From NCBI GenBank assembly GCA_903912435.1, contig CAIWHI010000271.1:87327-132088 (forward strand): a stretch of 44,762 nt of DNA. The letters run 5' to 3'. Within the stretch, counting starts at the first letter, position 1; every line of letters begins with the position of its first letter. Below the pieces are notes generated by a model. The model made no database searches, was not told the origin of the DNA, and saw nothing but the letters and a program-made list of their open reading frames with translations. The stretch comes from an uncultured Bacteroidota bacterium (GTDB taxonomy: Bacteria > Bacteroidota > Bacteroidia > Chitinophagales > Chitinophagaceae). Below are positions 25,829-34,941 of the stretch, piece by piece. The position numbers and the translations under genes are program-made.

Positions 25829-26004
25829 CGATATTCACTAGAATCACCTATGGAACATTACTATATGTCTTGGCTTTGTTTCCAATCATGTTCGCAGTAA
25901 TTTTAGTGGAAAAGTGGTGGATGGCACCTATCATCTACTTGTTGATGACGATTGGAGATGTATTAATCAAGATATCATTTAAGTTATTCAAGGGTGCAAA
26001 ATGA
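25825..26004 (+). CDS. Small membrane protein, 59 aa
   Basis: Strongly hydrophobic ORF between coupled neighbours. Confidence 0.6.
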   Translation: MTIFTRITYGTLLYVLALFPIMFAVILVEKWWMAPIIYLLMTIGDVLIKISFKLFKGAK

Positions 26005-26228
26005 TCGAAACTAAATTTAAGACCTTCTTCACAGATGTGGATAAGCTATGTGAAGAACTAGATATGGACTATATCGATGCAATTCTTCATTGGTGTGAGA
26101 AGCATGACTTTGAAATCGAGAGTGTAGCCGGTGCTATCAAAGCCAATTCTGTTCTTATGTCTAAACTACAGATGCAAGCCGAGAATCTCAACTTCCTGAA
26201 GAAGACCGGGGCAAGACTGCCAATATAA
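26001..26228 (+). CDS. 33: Late transcription coactivator, T4 gp33-like, 75 aa
   Basis: DYIDAILHWCEKHDFEIESVAGAIK...LKMQAENLNFLKK pattern of gp33-like proteins of T4-like phages; adjacent to gp59- and gp32-like genes as in T4. Confidence 0.72.
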   Translation: MIETKFKTFFTDVDKLCEELDMDYIDAILHWCEKHDFEIESVAGAIKANSVLMSKLQMQAENLNFLKKTGARLPI

Positions 26229-26229
26229 C

Positions 26230-26802
26230 ATGACACCATTTGAGACTTACTGCCAATATTTGGCGCTTAAACAGCACTTCAACTCAACTTACAACTACGT
26301 GACCTACAATGGCAAAATTGCTGCCACACGTAGTTCTTTTGAGAAAAGAAAAGATCGTTTCTTCTTTGAGAAGTTGGCGAAACACGAAGATCCTAAATCA
26401 TTCCTCATTGCTAACTTCTTGAACAACCCGAAAGGTTGGATCAAAGAACTTGCATATGGTGATGAAGCCAGGATCAACTATGAAAAGTGGCTAAAAAATC
26501 ACCAGTCACTTTCATATCTATTCCAGAACGAAGTCAACGAACTTGACTCTGACTTCAACTCTAATTTCACCATGGAAAACAACTCACATCCGAATGCCGT
26601 GAGGCTGTATCTCGGAAAGAGTATATCGCTGGAAACACTTTGTATTCTATGTGATATGACTGGCTGCCTTCGCCACTGGAAGAAGCATTGCGGCGATCCT
26701 ATCTTAGAAGAAACGATCTTCAAGATTGAGAAATACCTTCCATTCCTGCACTATGATAAAGAAAAAGTACGCAACATTCTTGTTGACATTTTTTCAATGT
26801 GA
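26230..26802 (+). CDS. 59: Helicase loader, T4 gp59-like, 190 aa
   Basis: KRKDRFFFEKLAKH...FLIANFLNNPKGWIKEL parallels T4 gp59 KRRDKYFFQKLSEKY...IFISNLVANQDAWIGDI. Confidence 0.82.
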   Translation: MTPFETYCQYLALKQHFNSTYNYVTYNGKIAATRSSFEKRKDRFFFEKLAKHEDPKSFLIANFLNNPKGWIKELAYGDEARINYEKWLKNHQSLSYLFQNEVNELDSDFNSNFTMENNSHPNAVRLYLGKSISLETLCILCDMTGCLRHWKKHCGDPILEETIFKIEKYLPFLHYDKEKVRNILVDIFSM

Positions 26803-26813
26803 TGTTATAAATA
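26783..26813 (+). promoter_or_regulatory. Overlapping sigma70-type (TTGACA-17-TATAAA) and T4-late-type (TATAAATA) promoter for gp32
   Basis: TTGACA at 26783-26788, TATAAATA at 26806-26813. Confidence 0.7.
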
Positions 26814-26879
26814 AGCTTGGACGCATACAGTCCAAACAATAGTCATACTAAAAATATATGAAATATACGGAGAATATAC

Positions 26880-27815
26880 ATGTCTAATTTTTCACAACTC
26901 AAGAAGACTTCCGGTAAAGCTGCTCTCGAAAAGCTTACTCAGGAACTACAGAAAGTCACAGGTAACCAAGATTCTGGTGGCTCAGATGATCGTTTCTGGT
27001 ATCCTGCTGTAGATAAGGCTGGTAACGGCTATGCGGTCATCCGCTTCCTCCCACAACCCGCAGATGAAGATGTCGCCTTTGTTCGAATTTGGGAACATGC
27101 GTTCAAGGGTCCAACCGGTAAGTGGTATTTTGAGAAGTCTCTGACTACGATTGGCAAGAACGATCCGGTGTCAGAACTAAATTCGGTTCTCTGGAATTCT
27201 ACTAACGACGACAACTCTCCAGCTCGTAAGCAGGCTCGCGAACAGAAGCGTAAGCTTGGTTATATTGCCAACATCTATGTGATTCAGGATCAACAGAATC
27301 CTGAGAACAATGGTAAGGTGTTCCTCTTCAAGTTCGGTAAGAAGATCTTCGATAAGCTGACTGATGCTATGAAGCCTCAGTATGCCGATGAAGATCCTTT
27401 GAACCCGTTTGATATGTGGGCTGGTGCCAACTTTAAGTTGAAGATCCGAAACGTTGAGGGCTATCGTAACTACGATAAGTCTGAGTTCGCTTCTCCTTCT
27501 CCATTGTTTGAAGATGACGATGAGCTCGAAGCTATTTGGAAGAAGGAGCATTCGCTGAAGGCATTCATCGATCCGGCTTCTTTCAAGCCATACGACGAAC
27601 TAAAGACCAAGTTGAATATGGTTCTTGGTCTTGATAATTCTCCGGCTGCTTCTCGTGTTCAGGCTGCAGTTACTCATAAGAAGATCGAAGAAGGTCTTGA
27701 TGATGAGATTCCTTGGCACGAACCTAAGACTCAAAAGTCAACTCCGGTACCATCAACATTCGATGATGCCGATGACAAGGACTTGGATTTCTTCAAGAAT
27801 TTGGCTGATCGATAA
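26880..27815 (+). CDS. 32: Single-stranded DNA-binding protein, T4 gp32-like, 311 aa
   Basis: FWYPAVDKAGNGYAVIRFLPQP...WEHAFKGPTGKWYFEKSLTTIGKNDPVSELN; acidic C-terminus. Confidence 0.92.
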   Translation: MSNFSQLKKTSGKAALEKLTQELQKVTGNQDSGGSDDRFWYPAVDKAGNGYAVIRFLPQPADEDVAFVRIWEHAFKGPTGKWYFEKSLTTIGKNDPVSELNSVLWNSTNDDNSPARKQAREQKRKLGYIANIYVIQDQQNPENNGKVFLFKFGKKIFDKLTDAMKPQYADEDPLNPFDMWAGANFKLKIRNVEGYRNYDKSEFASPSPLFEDDDELEAIWKKEHSLKAFIDPASFKPYDELKTKLNMVLGLDNSPAASRVQAAVTHKKIEEGLDDEIPWHEPKTQKSTPVPSTFDDADDKDLDFFKNLADR

Positions 27816-27817
27816 AG

Positions 27818-27845
27818 AAAAGGGGAGCGAAAGCTCCCCTTTTTT
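27818..27845. terminator. Rho-independent terminator between converging gp32 and lysin genes
   Basis: GGGGAGC-GAAA-GCTCCCC followed by TTTTTT; A-run on the other side. Confidence 0.93.
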
Positions 27846-29481
27846 ATGCTCTTTGCTGTAGTCCTGAACTAGTCCAGACCTGTTCCATTTCAAACCACCT
27901 AGCATAATTTACCGGTGCATGATCTGGTTCAACGTTTCCTGGTTCATGTGGATCAATAGGTGGAGCCATAGATCTATGGGGTTGTACAGTCTGTGCGGAG
28001 TTGTTGTTAACTACTACTGGAGTAACGTTATTCGTTTGTCTAGAAGTCATCTCCCTTGCTTTAGAAGCCTGGCTAACGGCGCGGCCCGTAGATGGCATAT
28101 TAGATACCATCGATTTCACATTGACTTGTTTAGTAAATTTTTCCATTACCCATTGTGGATATTCTGTACCATCATGAATGCCCATTCTGATCATGTTGAT
28201 TTGTTTATCAGATAGATCTTTATCAGGTCTGACTATTTCATTAGCAATGGCTATTTCTGTTTTATTTGAAGATGCATTATTGATAGAAGATGCATTTACT
28301 TGTGTAGCAGAACTTGTAGTTACTGCTCCTTTGTGAATAGAAGCAAGTTTAGCAGCATATTCAGGATCCGTTGCATAACCTGTTTTACCCTGTGCCAATA
28401 TAGCTTCTTCTGTAGATCCAGCTGCCAATACATCTTTATATCTAGGATTTTGTTGTAAGAACTTGATATAGTCTTCGGCTGATTCTGATATGTTATTATA
28501 TTTTCTAAATCCTTGAGACATACCAACTTGCTTACCATTAACAAATTCTGATGTCTGCGCATCAACGGTTCCGGCGGGACCTTGACCTTTAATACCAAAG
28601 GCATTATTGCCTACCATATGCTTACCAAAGCCAGTCTCCAAGCTAGTCTGAGCTGCTCCAAGTCTAGCTATAGCTTCCGGATTCTTTATTCCTTGCTTTA
28701 CGGCTGCTTCGTAAAGAGATTTATACATGGTATTGTAATATTCTTGATTTGACATATTAAGTACAGTTGCAGTTACTGCACCGCCAGCAGCGCCAGCAAT
28801 TGCACCGGTGACCGCACTTTTAGCTGTAGAAGTAGCAGCTGACGTTGCAGTAGAAGCTAATTCAGCTGCTGTTCCAGAAGTAGCAGCTGACGTTGCAGTA
28901 GAAGCTAATTCGGCTGCTGTTCCGCTACCTTTACTTGTTACAGAAGGGATCGATGGTAATACAGGTTTACCACCTTGCTCTTGTTTTTCGAGTATATTCA
29001 ATAGCTTTTTGTCGATCCTACCGAGTAGGTCTATAGCTAACTGCTGTTCTGATAAGGCCGAGGAAAGAAGTCTGTTGGTATTTGCAGACTCATCTATGAC
29101 CCTCTGGCTAGTTGTAGATCTTTCTGTTGAGTTACTGTCGGCAGAAGTATCTGATTGTCTCCTGAGCTCTCCAAACAGCGGGAAAGCGCTATAGAACATG
29201 TCAGCTAAAGACCTGACCCCGCTCCTGAACACATTCATTAGGAAGTTACTATTTCCAGTAACTGGAGCCGGCTTACCTTTTACTTCCTTTCTTGCCGCAA
29301 GCTTTGATACCTTGACCTTTTTAGGCTTCTTTTTATCATCAACAACTAGTACACTGTCGGTAGGTTGAATCGCTTCTTCTTCCTTAGCTTCTCCCATTGC
29401 AGCAAGTATTTGAGCTCTTGCAGCTGGACTCAGTGCAGCTAAGTCTTCTTGATAGATCTGACCCGGTGGTGTTTTTGCCAT
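27844..29481 (-). CDS. Virion-associated glucosaminidase-like (GH73/FlgJ-like) protein, 545 aa
   Basis: IARLGAAQTSLETGFGKHMVGNNAFGIKGQGPAGT...GFRKYNNISESAEDYIKFLQQNPRYKDVL...GYATDPEYAAKLASI. Confidence 0.8.
   Translation of the reverse strand: MAKTPPGQIYQEDLAALSPAARAQILAAMGEAKEEEAIQPTDSVLVVDDKKKPKKVKVSKLAARKEVKGKPAPVTGNSNFLMNVFRSGVRSLADMFYSAFPLFGELRRQSDTSADSNSTERSTTSQRVIDESANTNRLLSSALSEQQLAIDLLGRIDKKLLNILEKQEQGGKPVLPSIPSVTSKGSGTAAELASTATSAATSGTAAELASTATSAATSTAKSAVTGAIAGAAGGAVTATVLNMSNQEYYNTMYKSLYEAAVKQGIKNPEAIARLGAAQTSLETGFGKHMVGNNAFGIKGQGPAGTVDAQTSEFVNGKQVGMSQGFRKYNNISESAEDYIKFLQQNPRYKDVLAAGSTEEAILAQGKTGYATDPEYAAKLASIHKGAVTTSSATQVNASSINNASSNKTEIAIANEIVRPDKDLSDKQINMIRMGIHDGTEYPQWVMEKFTKQVNVKSMVSNMPSTGRAVSQASKAREMTSRQTNNVTPVVVNNNSAQTVQPHRSMAPPIDPHEPGNVEPDHAPVNYARWFEMEQVWTSSGLQQRA
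28828..28923 (-). repeat. 48-nt tandem duplication (16 aa, GTAAELASTATSAATS) in the lysin linker
   Basis: Two adjacent near-identical units with 48-nt period. Confidence 0.9.
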
Positions 29482-29482
29482 C

Positions 29483-30820
29483 TTAGTAGTTTCCTAGTCC
29501 CATAATTCGTCTGTAAAGAGAAACCAATTCTTCTCTTTTGTCCTGTGCTGCCTGTTGAGCAGATGCCGTGTTAACGATTTGATTATTGTTTATGGTCATC
29601 TGAGTTGTGGTATTATTCGTAACGTTTGAAATTTCATCAGCCGTCGACTTTTGATTTAATTCAAAACCTTTTGCCGGTGTTGCTGGAATTGGTTTTACTT
29701 CTTCAGTCATAAAATATAATGATGGAGAAATCTGTCTATTGATATTTTCTTCTGACCAGCCTAAATGTTGTAAACCTACTCGACGCTGATCAATTAAGTT
29801 ATTATAAGTCGACTTCTCATTTGCCAAGGTAGTAGTAAGCTTAGTTACCCTATTATTCGTAACGGTAATATATTGCTGACTATAGTTACTTGGATTCTTA
29901 GATATATTATCTAATTCTTCTTTAGCTTTTTTCAATTCGGTTTCATGTTGTATGATTTGAGGTCTAAGCTCTTGTTCTGTAATTGATGGAACATCATAAC
30001 CCCTATCGGTATCGGAAGGTGTAATGATTATTTGAGCTGCTAGTCCAACAGGCCCAAAAGCAAGTTCTCCAGCAGCTCTTTTGATAGCAGTACTGAAAGC
30101 AAGTTCTCCAGCAGCTCCTTTGATAGCAGTACTGGACAAAGTCTTGCTTACACCAGCTACATCAGCAGCACTGGTAGCACCTAATCTATCTCCTGCAACA
30201 ATACTAGCATCATTTGCTGCTGTTGGTAGTTTATCAATGGACTTGACTGGTTTGTATGGTTTCAGGTCTTCCGGGATTGTTGCATTATCATTAGCCGGGT
30301 TTGGAAGCTTAGCTGTTTCTTTAACTTCCGGAATATTCTCAACTACAGGTTCTTCTATAGTTGGCTTATTATCGGGGTTTGTTTCGGCTTTGGGTTTTTC
30401 TTCCGCCTCTCCCGGTGCTGGTTTAGCTCTAGATACATTCTTTTTAGTCAAACGATTGTATAGCTTCTTTAAACCAAGCGCGCCTAACATACCGCCCATT
30501 CCATCAATCGCACCCATGAGAATATTCGAGAGTCCGCTTCCACCAAGCCCTAGATCACTATCTTCTATGAGTGTGAGTGTTCTCAAGATCCTAGTAAGGA
30601 GCTCATTTTCCTGCTTTGCTACAAGTAAAGTCTTTTCCAACAAAATATTCGTTTCAACCATGCTCTGAGCAGCAGACTGCATACTCCCACTTTTAGAAGA
30701 ACGGGAGTAATGCTGCTTAGATGAGAATATCGGAAAAGCTTTTTTGAAAGGTGAAGCAAGACCACGAATGGCAGAACGACCCATCTGTGTGGCAGCACCG
30801 ACTCTTGGTAATGTTGCCAT
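29483..30820 (-). CDS. Hypothetical structural/tail-associated protein, 445 aa
   Basis: ORF in the lysin/holin operon; low-complexity linker and coiled-coil-like segment. Confidence 0.65.
   Translation of the reverse strand: MATLPRVGAATQMGRSAIRGLASPFKKAFPIFSSKQHYSRSSKSGSMQSAAQSMVETNILLEKTLLVAKQENELLTRILRTLTLIEDSDLGLGGSGLSNILMGAIDGMGGMLGALGLKKLYNRLTKKNVSRAKPAPGEAEEKPKAETNPDNKPTIEEPVVENIPEVKETAKLPNPANDNATIPEDLKPYKPVKSIDKLPTAANDASIVAGDRLGATSAADVAGVSKTLSSTAIKGAAGELAFSTAIKRAAGELAFGPVGLAAQIIITPSDTDRGYDVPSITEQELRPQIIQHETELKKAKEELDNISKNPSNYSQQYITVTNNRVTKLTTTLANEKSTYNNLIDQRRVGLQHLGWSEENINRQISPSLYFMTEEVKPIPATPAKGFELNQKSTADEISNVTNNTTTQMTINNNQIVNTASAQQAAQDKREELVSLYRRIMGLGNY
30057..30134 (-). repeat. 39-nt tandem duplication (13 aa) in the 445-aa gene
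   Basis: aaagcaagttctccagcagctcYtttgatagcagtactg in two adjacent copies. Confidence 0.9.
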
Positions 30821-31287
30821 TAGTTAATCTTTGCTAGTTTCTCTTGACCACGAGACCAAGCAGATACACCTACTACCGCAGCGAAAGCTGCGTGAATAAG
30901 ACCACCATTTGAAAGAGTCAAGGCTGCCCATGGATGATATGCTATTGGAAATATAATGAAATCGAAAAAACAAATCAACATCCAGAGCCAAGCCATACCT
31001 GGACGCCAGTAAGACTTCATCCAATGCTCTTCTTCTTTATTGATTTGTTCATCGACGACCTTTTCTTCCACGCGAGTCTCTAACTGCACGGCGATAGCTT
31101 CTTGTTCGATGACTTCATCTCTTGATGTTTCAGAAACCATCATAACAGGTATGGAAACCGGTGCATTTGGATTCACGGTCGCAGGCTTTGGAATTGGTGG
31201 AAGACCATTGATCTCCCTTACTTCATCCATTGCCGGCTTCCTTGGTGCAGAATCGTCATTGATATCTTTGATAACGAATTTAGCCAT
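30820..31287 (-). CDS. Membrane protein, candidate holin, 155 aa
   Basis: RPGMAWLWMLICFFDFIIFPI...GGLIHAAFAAVVGVSAWSRGQEK resembles phage holin-type proteins of the 3-TM gene-transfer-release family; adjacent to the lysin. Confidence 0.55.
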   Translation of the reverse strand: MAKFVIKDINDDSAPRKPAMDEVREINGLPPIPKPATVNPNAPVSIPVMMVSETSRDEVIEQEAIAVQLETRVEEKVVDEQINKEEEHWMKSYWRPGMAWLWMLICFFDFIIFPIAYHPWAALTLSNGGLIHAAFAAVVGVSAWSRGQEKLAKIN

Positions 31288-31459
31288 TTTGATGTTGCTT
31301 CCTTTGCTCTTCTAGTTCCCTTAAATAATTAAGCAACATTTCGATGTAGATATCACGTTCAAATGGGATCAGGTTTTCTATTTCAGTTATCGAGTACTTA
31401 TGATGTTGAATCAATGAAAACGTAGAGACATAGTAATTCTCTAGCGTGTTATGACTCAA
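31280..31459 (-). CDS. 51: Baseplate hub assembly protein, gp51-like, 59 aa, TTG start: (M)SHNTLENYYVSTFSLIQHHKYSITEIENLIPFERDIYIEMLLNYLRELEEQRKQHQNG
   Basis: Read directly, missing from the track; TTGA overlap with the gp26-like stop; motif HHKYSxTExENxIPxERDIY seen in small T4-like baseplate proteins. Confidence 0.65.
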   Translation of the reverse strand: MSHNTLENYYVSTFSLIQHHKYSITEIENLIPFERDIYIEMLLNYLRELEEQRKQHQNG

Positions 31460-32163
31460 ACCAACGTAAAAAAATCATTTAACGTATTAAGCTCGATTAC
31501 TCGAACATTACCGTTTTTGTTGTAATAACTTATTGTGTGATTTAGCTTAGGCACATTATTCATGAAGTTTAAGATCTTCTCATAGACTTTTGGATCCAGT
31601 TGATCCATGAATTCTTCTAGCTCTTCATTAGTATTTTCAGATGCATCGAAGACGTCTTCACCATTGTAGATCTTATCGATTGATCTGAGAATAAGCTCAA
31701 AGTATTGATCATCACCAGCATTGAAGAATTCTTTATCATCAAAGATTCCTGCCATCGGATACTTCATCTTAATACCCATCTCTTCATTGATCTTAATGAC
31801 ATCGCTAATTCCTTCCGGAAACTTAACTTCTATCTGCGATAGGTCAATTTCAAAGTCATAAATCTGGCCATCTTCATTGTCACGATAAGACACTTTAGAA
31901 ATATTATTCACGGAAACCGATCTAAGTTGAAGAAACAAGTATTCCATGTCAAATGTGGTTAGTTTGTCAATGTCAAATGAGTCGGAGATACTACAATTAT
32001 TGATGACCTGTTTGATGGCCCTGAAAATCTCAGTCGGATCTTCAGTAGTCTTTGACATTAGAAGTAATTTCTCTTCTTTAACGAGAAAGGGTCTGAATAG
32101 TTCTTTCTTCTTTGTGGAAGGTACTACAAACTCATGGGTTGGGTAGGTTATCTTAGGAAGCAT
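31456..32163 (-). CDS. 26: Baseplate hub protein, gp26-like (T4 baseplate protein family), 235 aa
   Basis: PFLVKEEKLLLMSK N-terminal motif; synteny with the gp51-like gene. Confidence 0.68.
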   Translation of the reverse strand: MLPKITYPTHEFVVPSTKKKELFRPFLVKEEKLLLMSKTTEDPTEIFRAIKQVINNCSISDSFDIDKLTTFDMEYLFLQLRSVSVNNISKVSYRDNEDGQIYDFEIDLSQIEVKFPEGISDVIKINEEMGIKMKYPMAGIFDDKEFFNAGDDQYFELILRSIDKIYNGEDVFDASENTNEELEEFMDQLDPKVYEKILNFMNNVPKLNHTISYYNKNGNVRVIELNTLNDFFTLV

Positions 32164-32177
32164 TATTTAAACTCCAA

Positions 32178-32840
32178 TTATCCGTATGTTGTGATTGTAG
32201 GATTGTCTATGTAGAAATCTGTGTATGCTAGTGTTACGGAAACTTTAACTAGAGAGCTTTTATTTTCCCAGCTTAGCGGGATATCATTTACCGCAATAGG
32301 ATATGCTTCTTTAAACACTACCGTAACAACTGGCTCGTCGGGTATAGAAGAGTTGGTTCCCGGAGTTCCAGTATAAGTGCCTTCATTGTTATAAACTGAA
32401 ACAAAAATATCGGTAGCATAATCATCTTTATAAGCCACTTCATAACTAGAAATTAGACCCATTGAAGGTGCACCATGATCGAATATAGAATTCATCCATG
32501 AAGTCATATATTGATATATTCTACCTTTGTTGTCTTCCAAAAACGTTACATTTAAGTCAGTAAAATTTATATTGGTTGGAAACTTCTGCTGAATACCAAG
32601 GCCATAGCGATGATTATTGAATACTTCAAGCGAAGCACCGGGTAACTTAACTTCTTCTGCTCTAAACTGTAGAAATCCATTTGTTAAATAGTCACCTGAA
32701 ATGTATTGAGGTTGAGGAACTCCTCTACCGTTTAGACTAGGGGGCATAATAGTAACTACGAACTTATTGTTCTGAAGTACACCGCCTCGAGAAATATTAT
32801 CCCTAAAGTCTTGTATATTGAAACCTGTCTGCGAAGTCAT
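32178..32840 (-). CDS. Tail-tube family protein (gp54 or gp19-like), 220 aa
   Basis: FRAEEVKLPGASLEVFNNHRYGLGIQQKFPTNINFTDLNVTFLEDNKGRIYQYMTSWMNSIFD pattern of gp19-like proteins. Confidence 0.68.
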   Translation of the reverse strand: MTSQTGFNIQDFRDNISRGGVLQNNKFVVTIMPPSLNGRGVPQPQYISGDYLTNGFLQFRAEEVKLPGASLEVFNNHRYGLGIQQKFPTNINFTDLNVTFLEDNKGRIYQYMTSWMNSIFDHGAPSMGLISSYEVAYKDDYATDIFVSVYNNEGTYTGTPGTNSSIPDEPVVTVVFKEAYPIAVNDIPLSWENKSSLVKVSVTLAYTDFYIDNPTITTYG

Positions 32841-33436
32841 TAGAACATTCCTTGTGAGTCTTTCCAGACTTGCTGAGTAGTTGCTTTCTGGAACTTTTCG
32901 GTTGGTAGCATAAGCGCTGCATCCCAGTTCCTAGGTTCAATATTTAGATATTTGCTTCTGACATGACCCCAAAGATAATGTTTAATGCATGGCTTAAAGT
33001 ACTTGTATCTAGAAGCGGATGACAAAATTGAATAAGAGATGTTCAGCTTTGTAGTATCATCATATCTGTTATTGTTTATAGTTTGATAAATGGCATCCAT
33101 CAACTTAGCTCTTAGCATGTGAGGTAGGTAATGCATGTTGATGCCTAAGAATCCGTCGCTCTTAAACTCGATAGGAAATACGAGAGGAAAGGTATCATAG
33201 TACGGGAGCTTTTGCTTGTGCTTCGGATCATAGAAAAACATGTACATCCGGCCAATATCATTGGCCATAATCTTATCCTTGATGTTTTCCTTGTCGGTCA
33301 TCATCCTTTGTCGATTCACAGAAGTTACTTTTTCTGCTGCATTTCTGTACCAATTGCGGGAATCACGCTGGCGAATCGTATCGATGCTAGCTAGTTTACC
33401 TTGGTTGGCGATCTGCGTGAAAATATACGCGGTCAT
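32840..33436 (-). CDS. Conserved T4-like protein, possible gp2 (DNA end protector) counterpart, 198 aa
   Basis: MYMFFYDPKHKQKLPYYDTFPLVFPIEF...GINMHYLPHMLRAKLMDAIY; adjacent to gp4 as in T4. Confidence 0.5.
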   Translation of the reverse strand: MTAYIFTQIANQGKLASIDTIRQRDSRNWYRNAAEKVTSVNRQRMMTDKENIKDKIMANDIGRMYMFFYDPKHKQKLPYYDTFPLVFPIEFKSDGFLGINMHYLPHMLRAKLMDAIYQTINNNRYDDTTKLNISYSILSSASRYKYFKPCIKHYLWGHVRSKYLNIEPRNWDAALMLPTEKFQKATTQQVWKDSQGMF

Positions 33437-33885
33437 TATACGATTCCTAGTTCTTTTTCAGTGAAGATCTCGAATACGAAACCTCTATCTTTAGCGAATT
33501 CTTGTGCGGCTTTCCACTTAGCTTCATTAACACCCCATGTCATTACTTCTCTAATATATTTTTTAGACTTAGTTTTTCCAGCCTGTACTTTAGGAGGAGT
33601 GGTCTGCGACTTTGGTTTTACCTCTATCAACATGTGCTTCTTATTTCCATTTGGTTCTTGAACACACACCGTGAAATCGATGAAATAACGATGTACCCTT
33701 CCATCTATTGGTGATCGATATGGTATCACTGTAGTTTCAGAACTCCACCATAATACATTTGGATTCGCATCCAACCTTATCATAAGCTTAAGTTCCCAAC
33801 TAGATCTATAGACGATATCAGCGGCATCTCCTCGATACTTTTTGGGGTTTTTACATTTGAACTTTCCTTGGTAGTAAGCCATCAT
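33436..33885 (-). CDS. 4: Head completion protein, T4 gp4-like (start MMAYYQGKF)
   Basis: YYQGKFKCKNPKKYRGDAADIVYRSSWELKLMIRLDANPNVLWWSSETTVIPYRSPIDGRVHRYFIDF matches T4 gp4 closely. Confidence 0.88.
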   Translation of the reverse strand: MMAYYQGKFKCKNPKKYRGDAADIVYRSSWELKLMIRLDANPNVLWWSSETTVIPYRSPIDGRVHRYFIDFTVCVQEPNGNKKHMLIEVKPKSQTTPPKVQAGKTKSKKYIREVMTWGVNEAKWKAAQEFAKDRGFVFEIFTEKELGIV

Positions 33886-33895
33886 GCCCCATCGA

Positions 33896-33921
33896 TATAA
33901 ATAATTCAAGACTATTTATTA
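33896..33921. promoter_or_regulatory. Divergent late promoters: TATAAATA (+, 33896-33903) and TAATAAATA (-, about 33913-33921)
   Basis: Between the gp4-like (-) and gp48-like (+) genes. Confidence 0.6.
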
Positions 33922-33935
33922 GAGAGAACAAAGCA

Positions 33936-34937
33936 ATGTCTGGAGCATTAACAACATCGAACATTATAGGAGCAACGGCCGCTGCAGCGGCCGTTGCCAC
34001 AGCTGCCGCTACACAAGTTGTTGCAAGCCGAACCCCGCCGCCAGCCATCAATCCAAATGTTACTTTAGTATTCCCAAATGATTTGATTCAAGCAAATCGT
34101 GGTTACTATATGAACATAAGATTTCAGCAATATATCAAAAGATCACAGTCGAATTCTGCTGTTGTTTCTTCTCAAGGAGGCATTAAACTTCCTCTACCCA
34201 ATCATCTAATAGATAATAAAAGTGTTGAATATACACCAAGCGATTTAAATCCACTAATTGGCGCAATTGTGGATACCGTAGCACAAGCTTCATCTGATAT
34301 GAATCAATTATCTAATGCAGGATTTTGGGGTGAACAACTCGTCAAATTTGGATCTCAGTTCGGCGCGGCCGTAGCACAAACTTCTTCCATAGGAAGAAAT
34401 TTACTTGGTGCTACAAGTATTTTAACTGGCACATCATTCAATCCATATCAATCTTTGCTCTTTAGAACTCCGGTTTTTAGAGAACATACGTTTAATTGGA
34501 AGTTTGTACCAAAGAATCAAAAAGAATCCGATGATATAAGATCTATCATTCAATATTTACAAGTAAACATGCTTCCTGATATCAATTCTGTTGCAGGTTC
34601 TTCTTTATTTCAATTCCCCAGCATATTAAATATTCAGTTATATCCAGCTGCCGAATATCTTTATAGCTTTAAACCATGTGTGTTAAGAAATGTTACAGTC
34701 AATTATGCCCCTCAATCTACTCCGGCCTTTTATAGGGGAACGAGTGCCCCTGCCGCAGTAGAAATTAGTATTCACTTGGCAGAAATCGAACTATGGACTA
34801 GAAGGGATTATCCAACATCTCTTGTTGGCAATACTTCAGGTAATTTATTACCGGTTTCACTAGGAAACATTTTAACTCCCGTAGTAGAAGCTTCTACAAA
34901 TCAAAATGGCTCTATCAACGTTCCTGGTGGTACATAA
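33936..34937 (+). CDS. 48: Baseplate tail-tube cap, T4 gp48-like, 333 aa
   Basis: NPYQSLLFRTPVFREHTFNWKFVPKNQKESDDIRSIIQYLQ...YLYSFKPCVLRNVTVNYAPQSTPAFYRGTSAPAAVEISIHLAEIE. Confidence 0.8.
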   Translation: MSGALTTSNIIGATAAAAAVATAAATQVVASRTPPPAINPNVTLVFPNDLIQANRGYYMNIRFQQYIKRSQSNSAVVSSQGGIKLPLPNHLIDNKSVEYTPSDLNPLIGAIVDTVAQASSDMNQLSNAGFWGEQLVKFGSQFGAAVAQTSSIGRNLLGATSILTGTSFNPYQSLLFRTPVFREHTFNWKFVPKNQKESDDIRSIIQYLQVNMLPDINSVAGSSLFQFPSILNIQLYPAAEYLYSFKPCVLRNVTVNYAPQSTPAFYRGTSAPAAVEISIHLAEIELWTRRDYPTSLVGNTSGNLLPVSLGNILTPVVEASTNQNGSINVPGGT

Positions 34938-34941
34938 TCAA

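Noticed and set aside
27177-27551. 124-aa minus-strand ORF opposite gp32
   Set aside because: Antisense to the well-supported gp32 gene, no SD.
30081-30668. 195-aa plus-strand ORF
   Set aside because: Antisense to the 445-aa gene, which is tightly packed with its neighbours.
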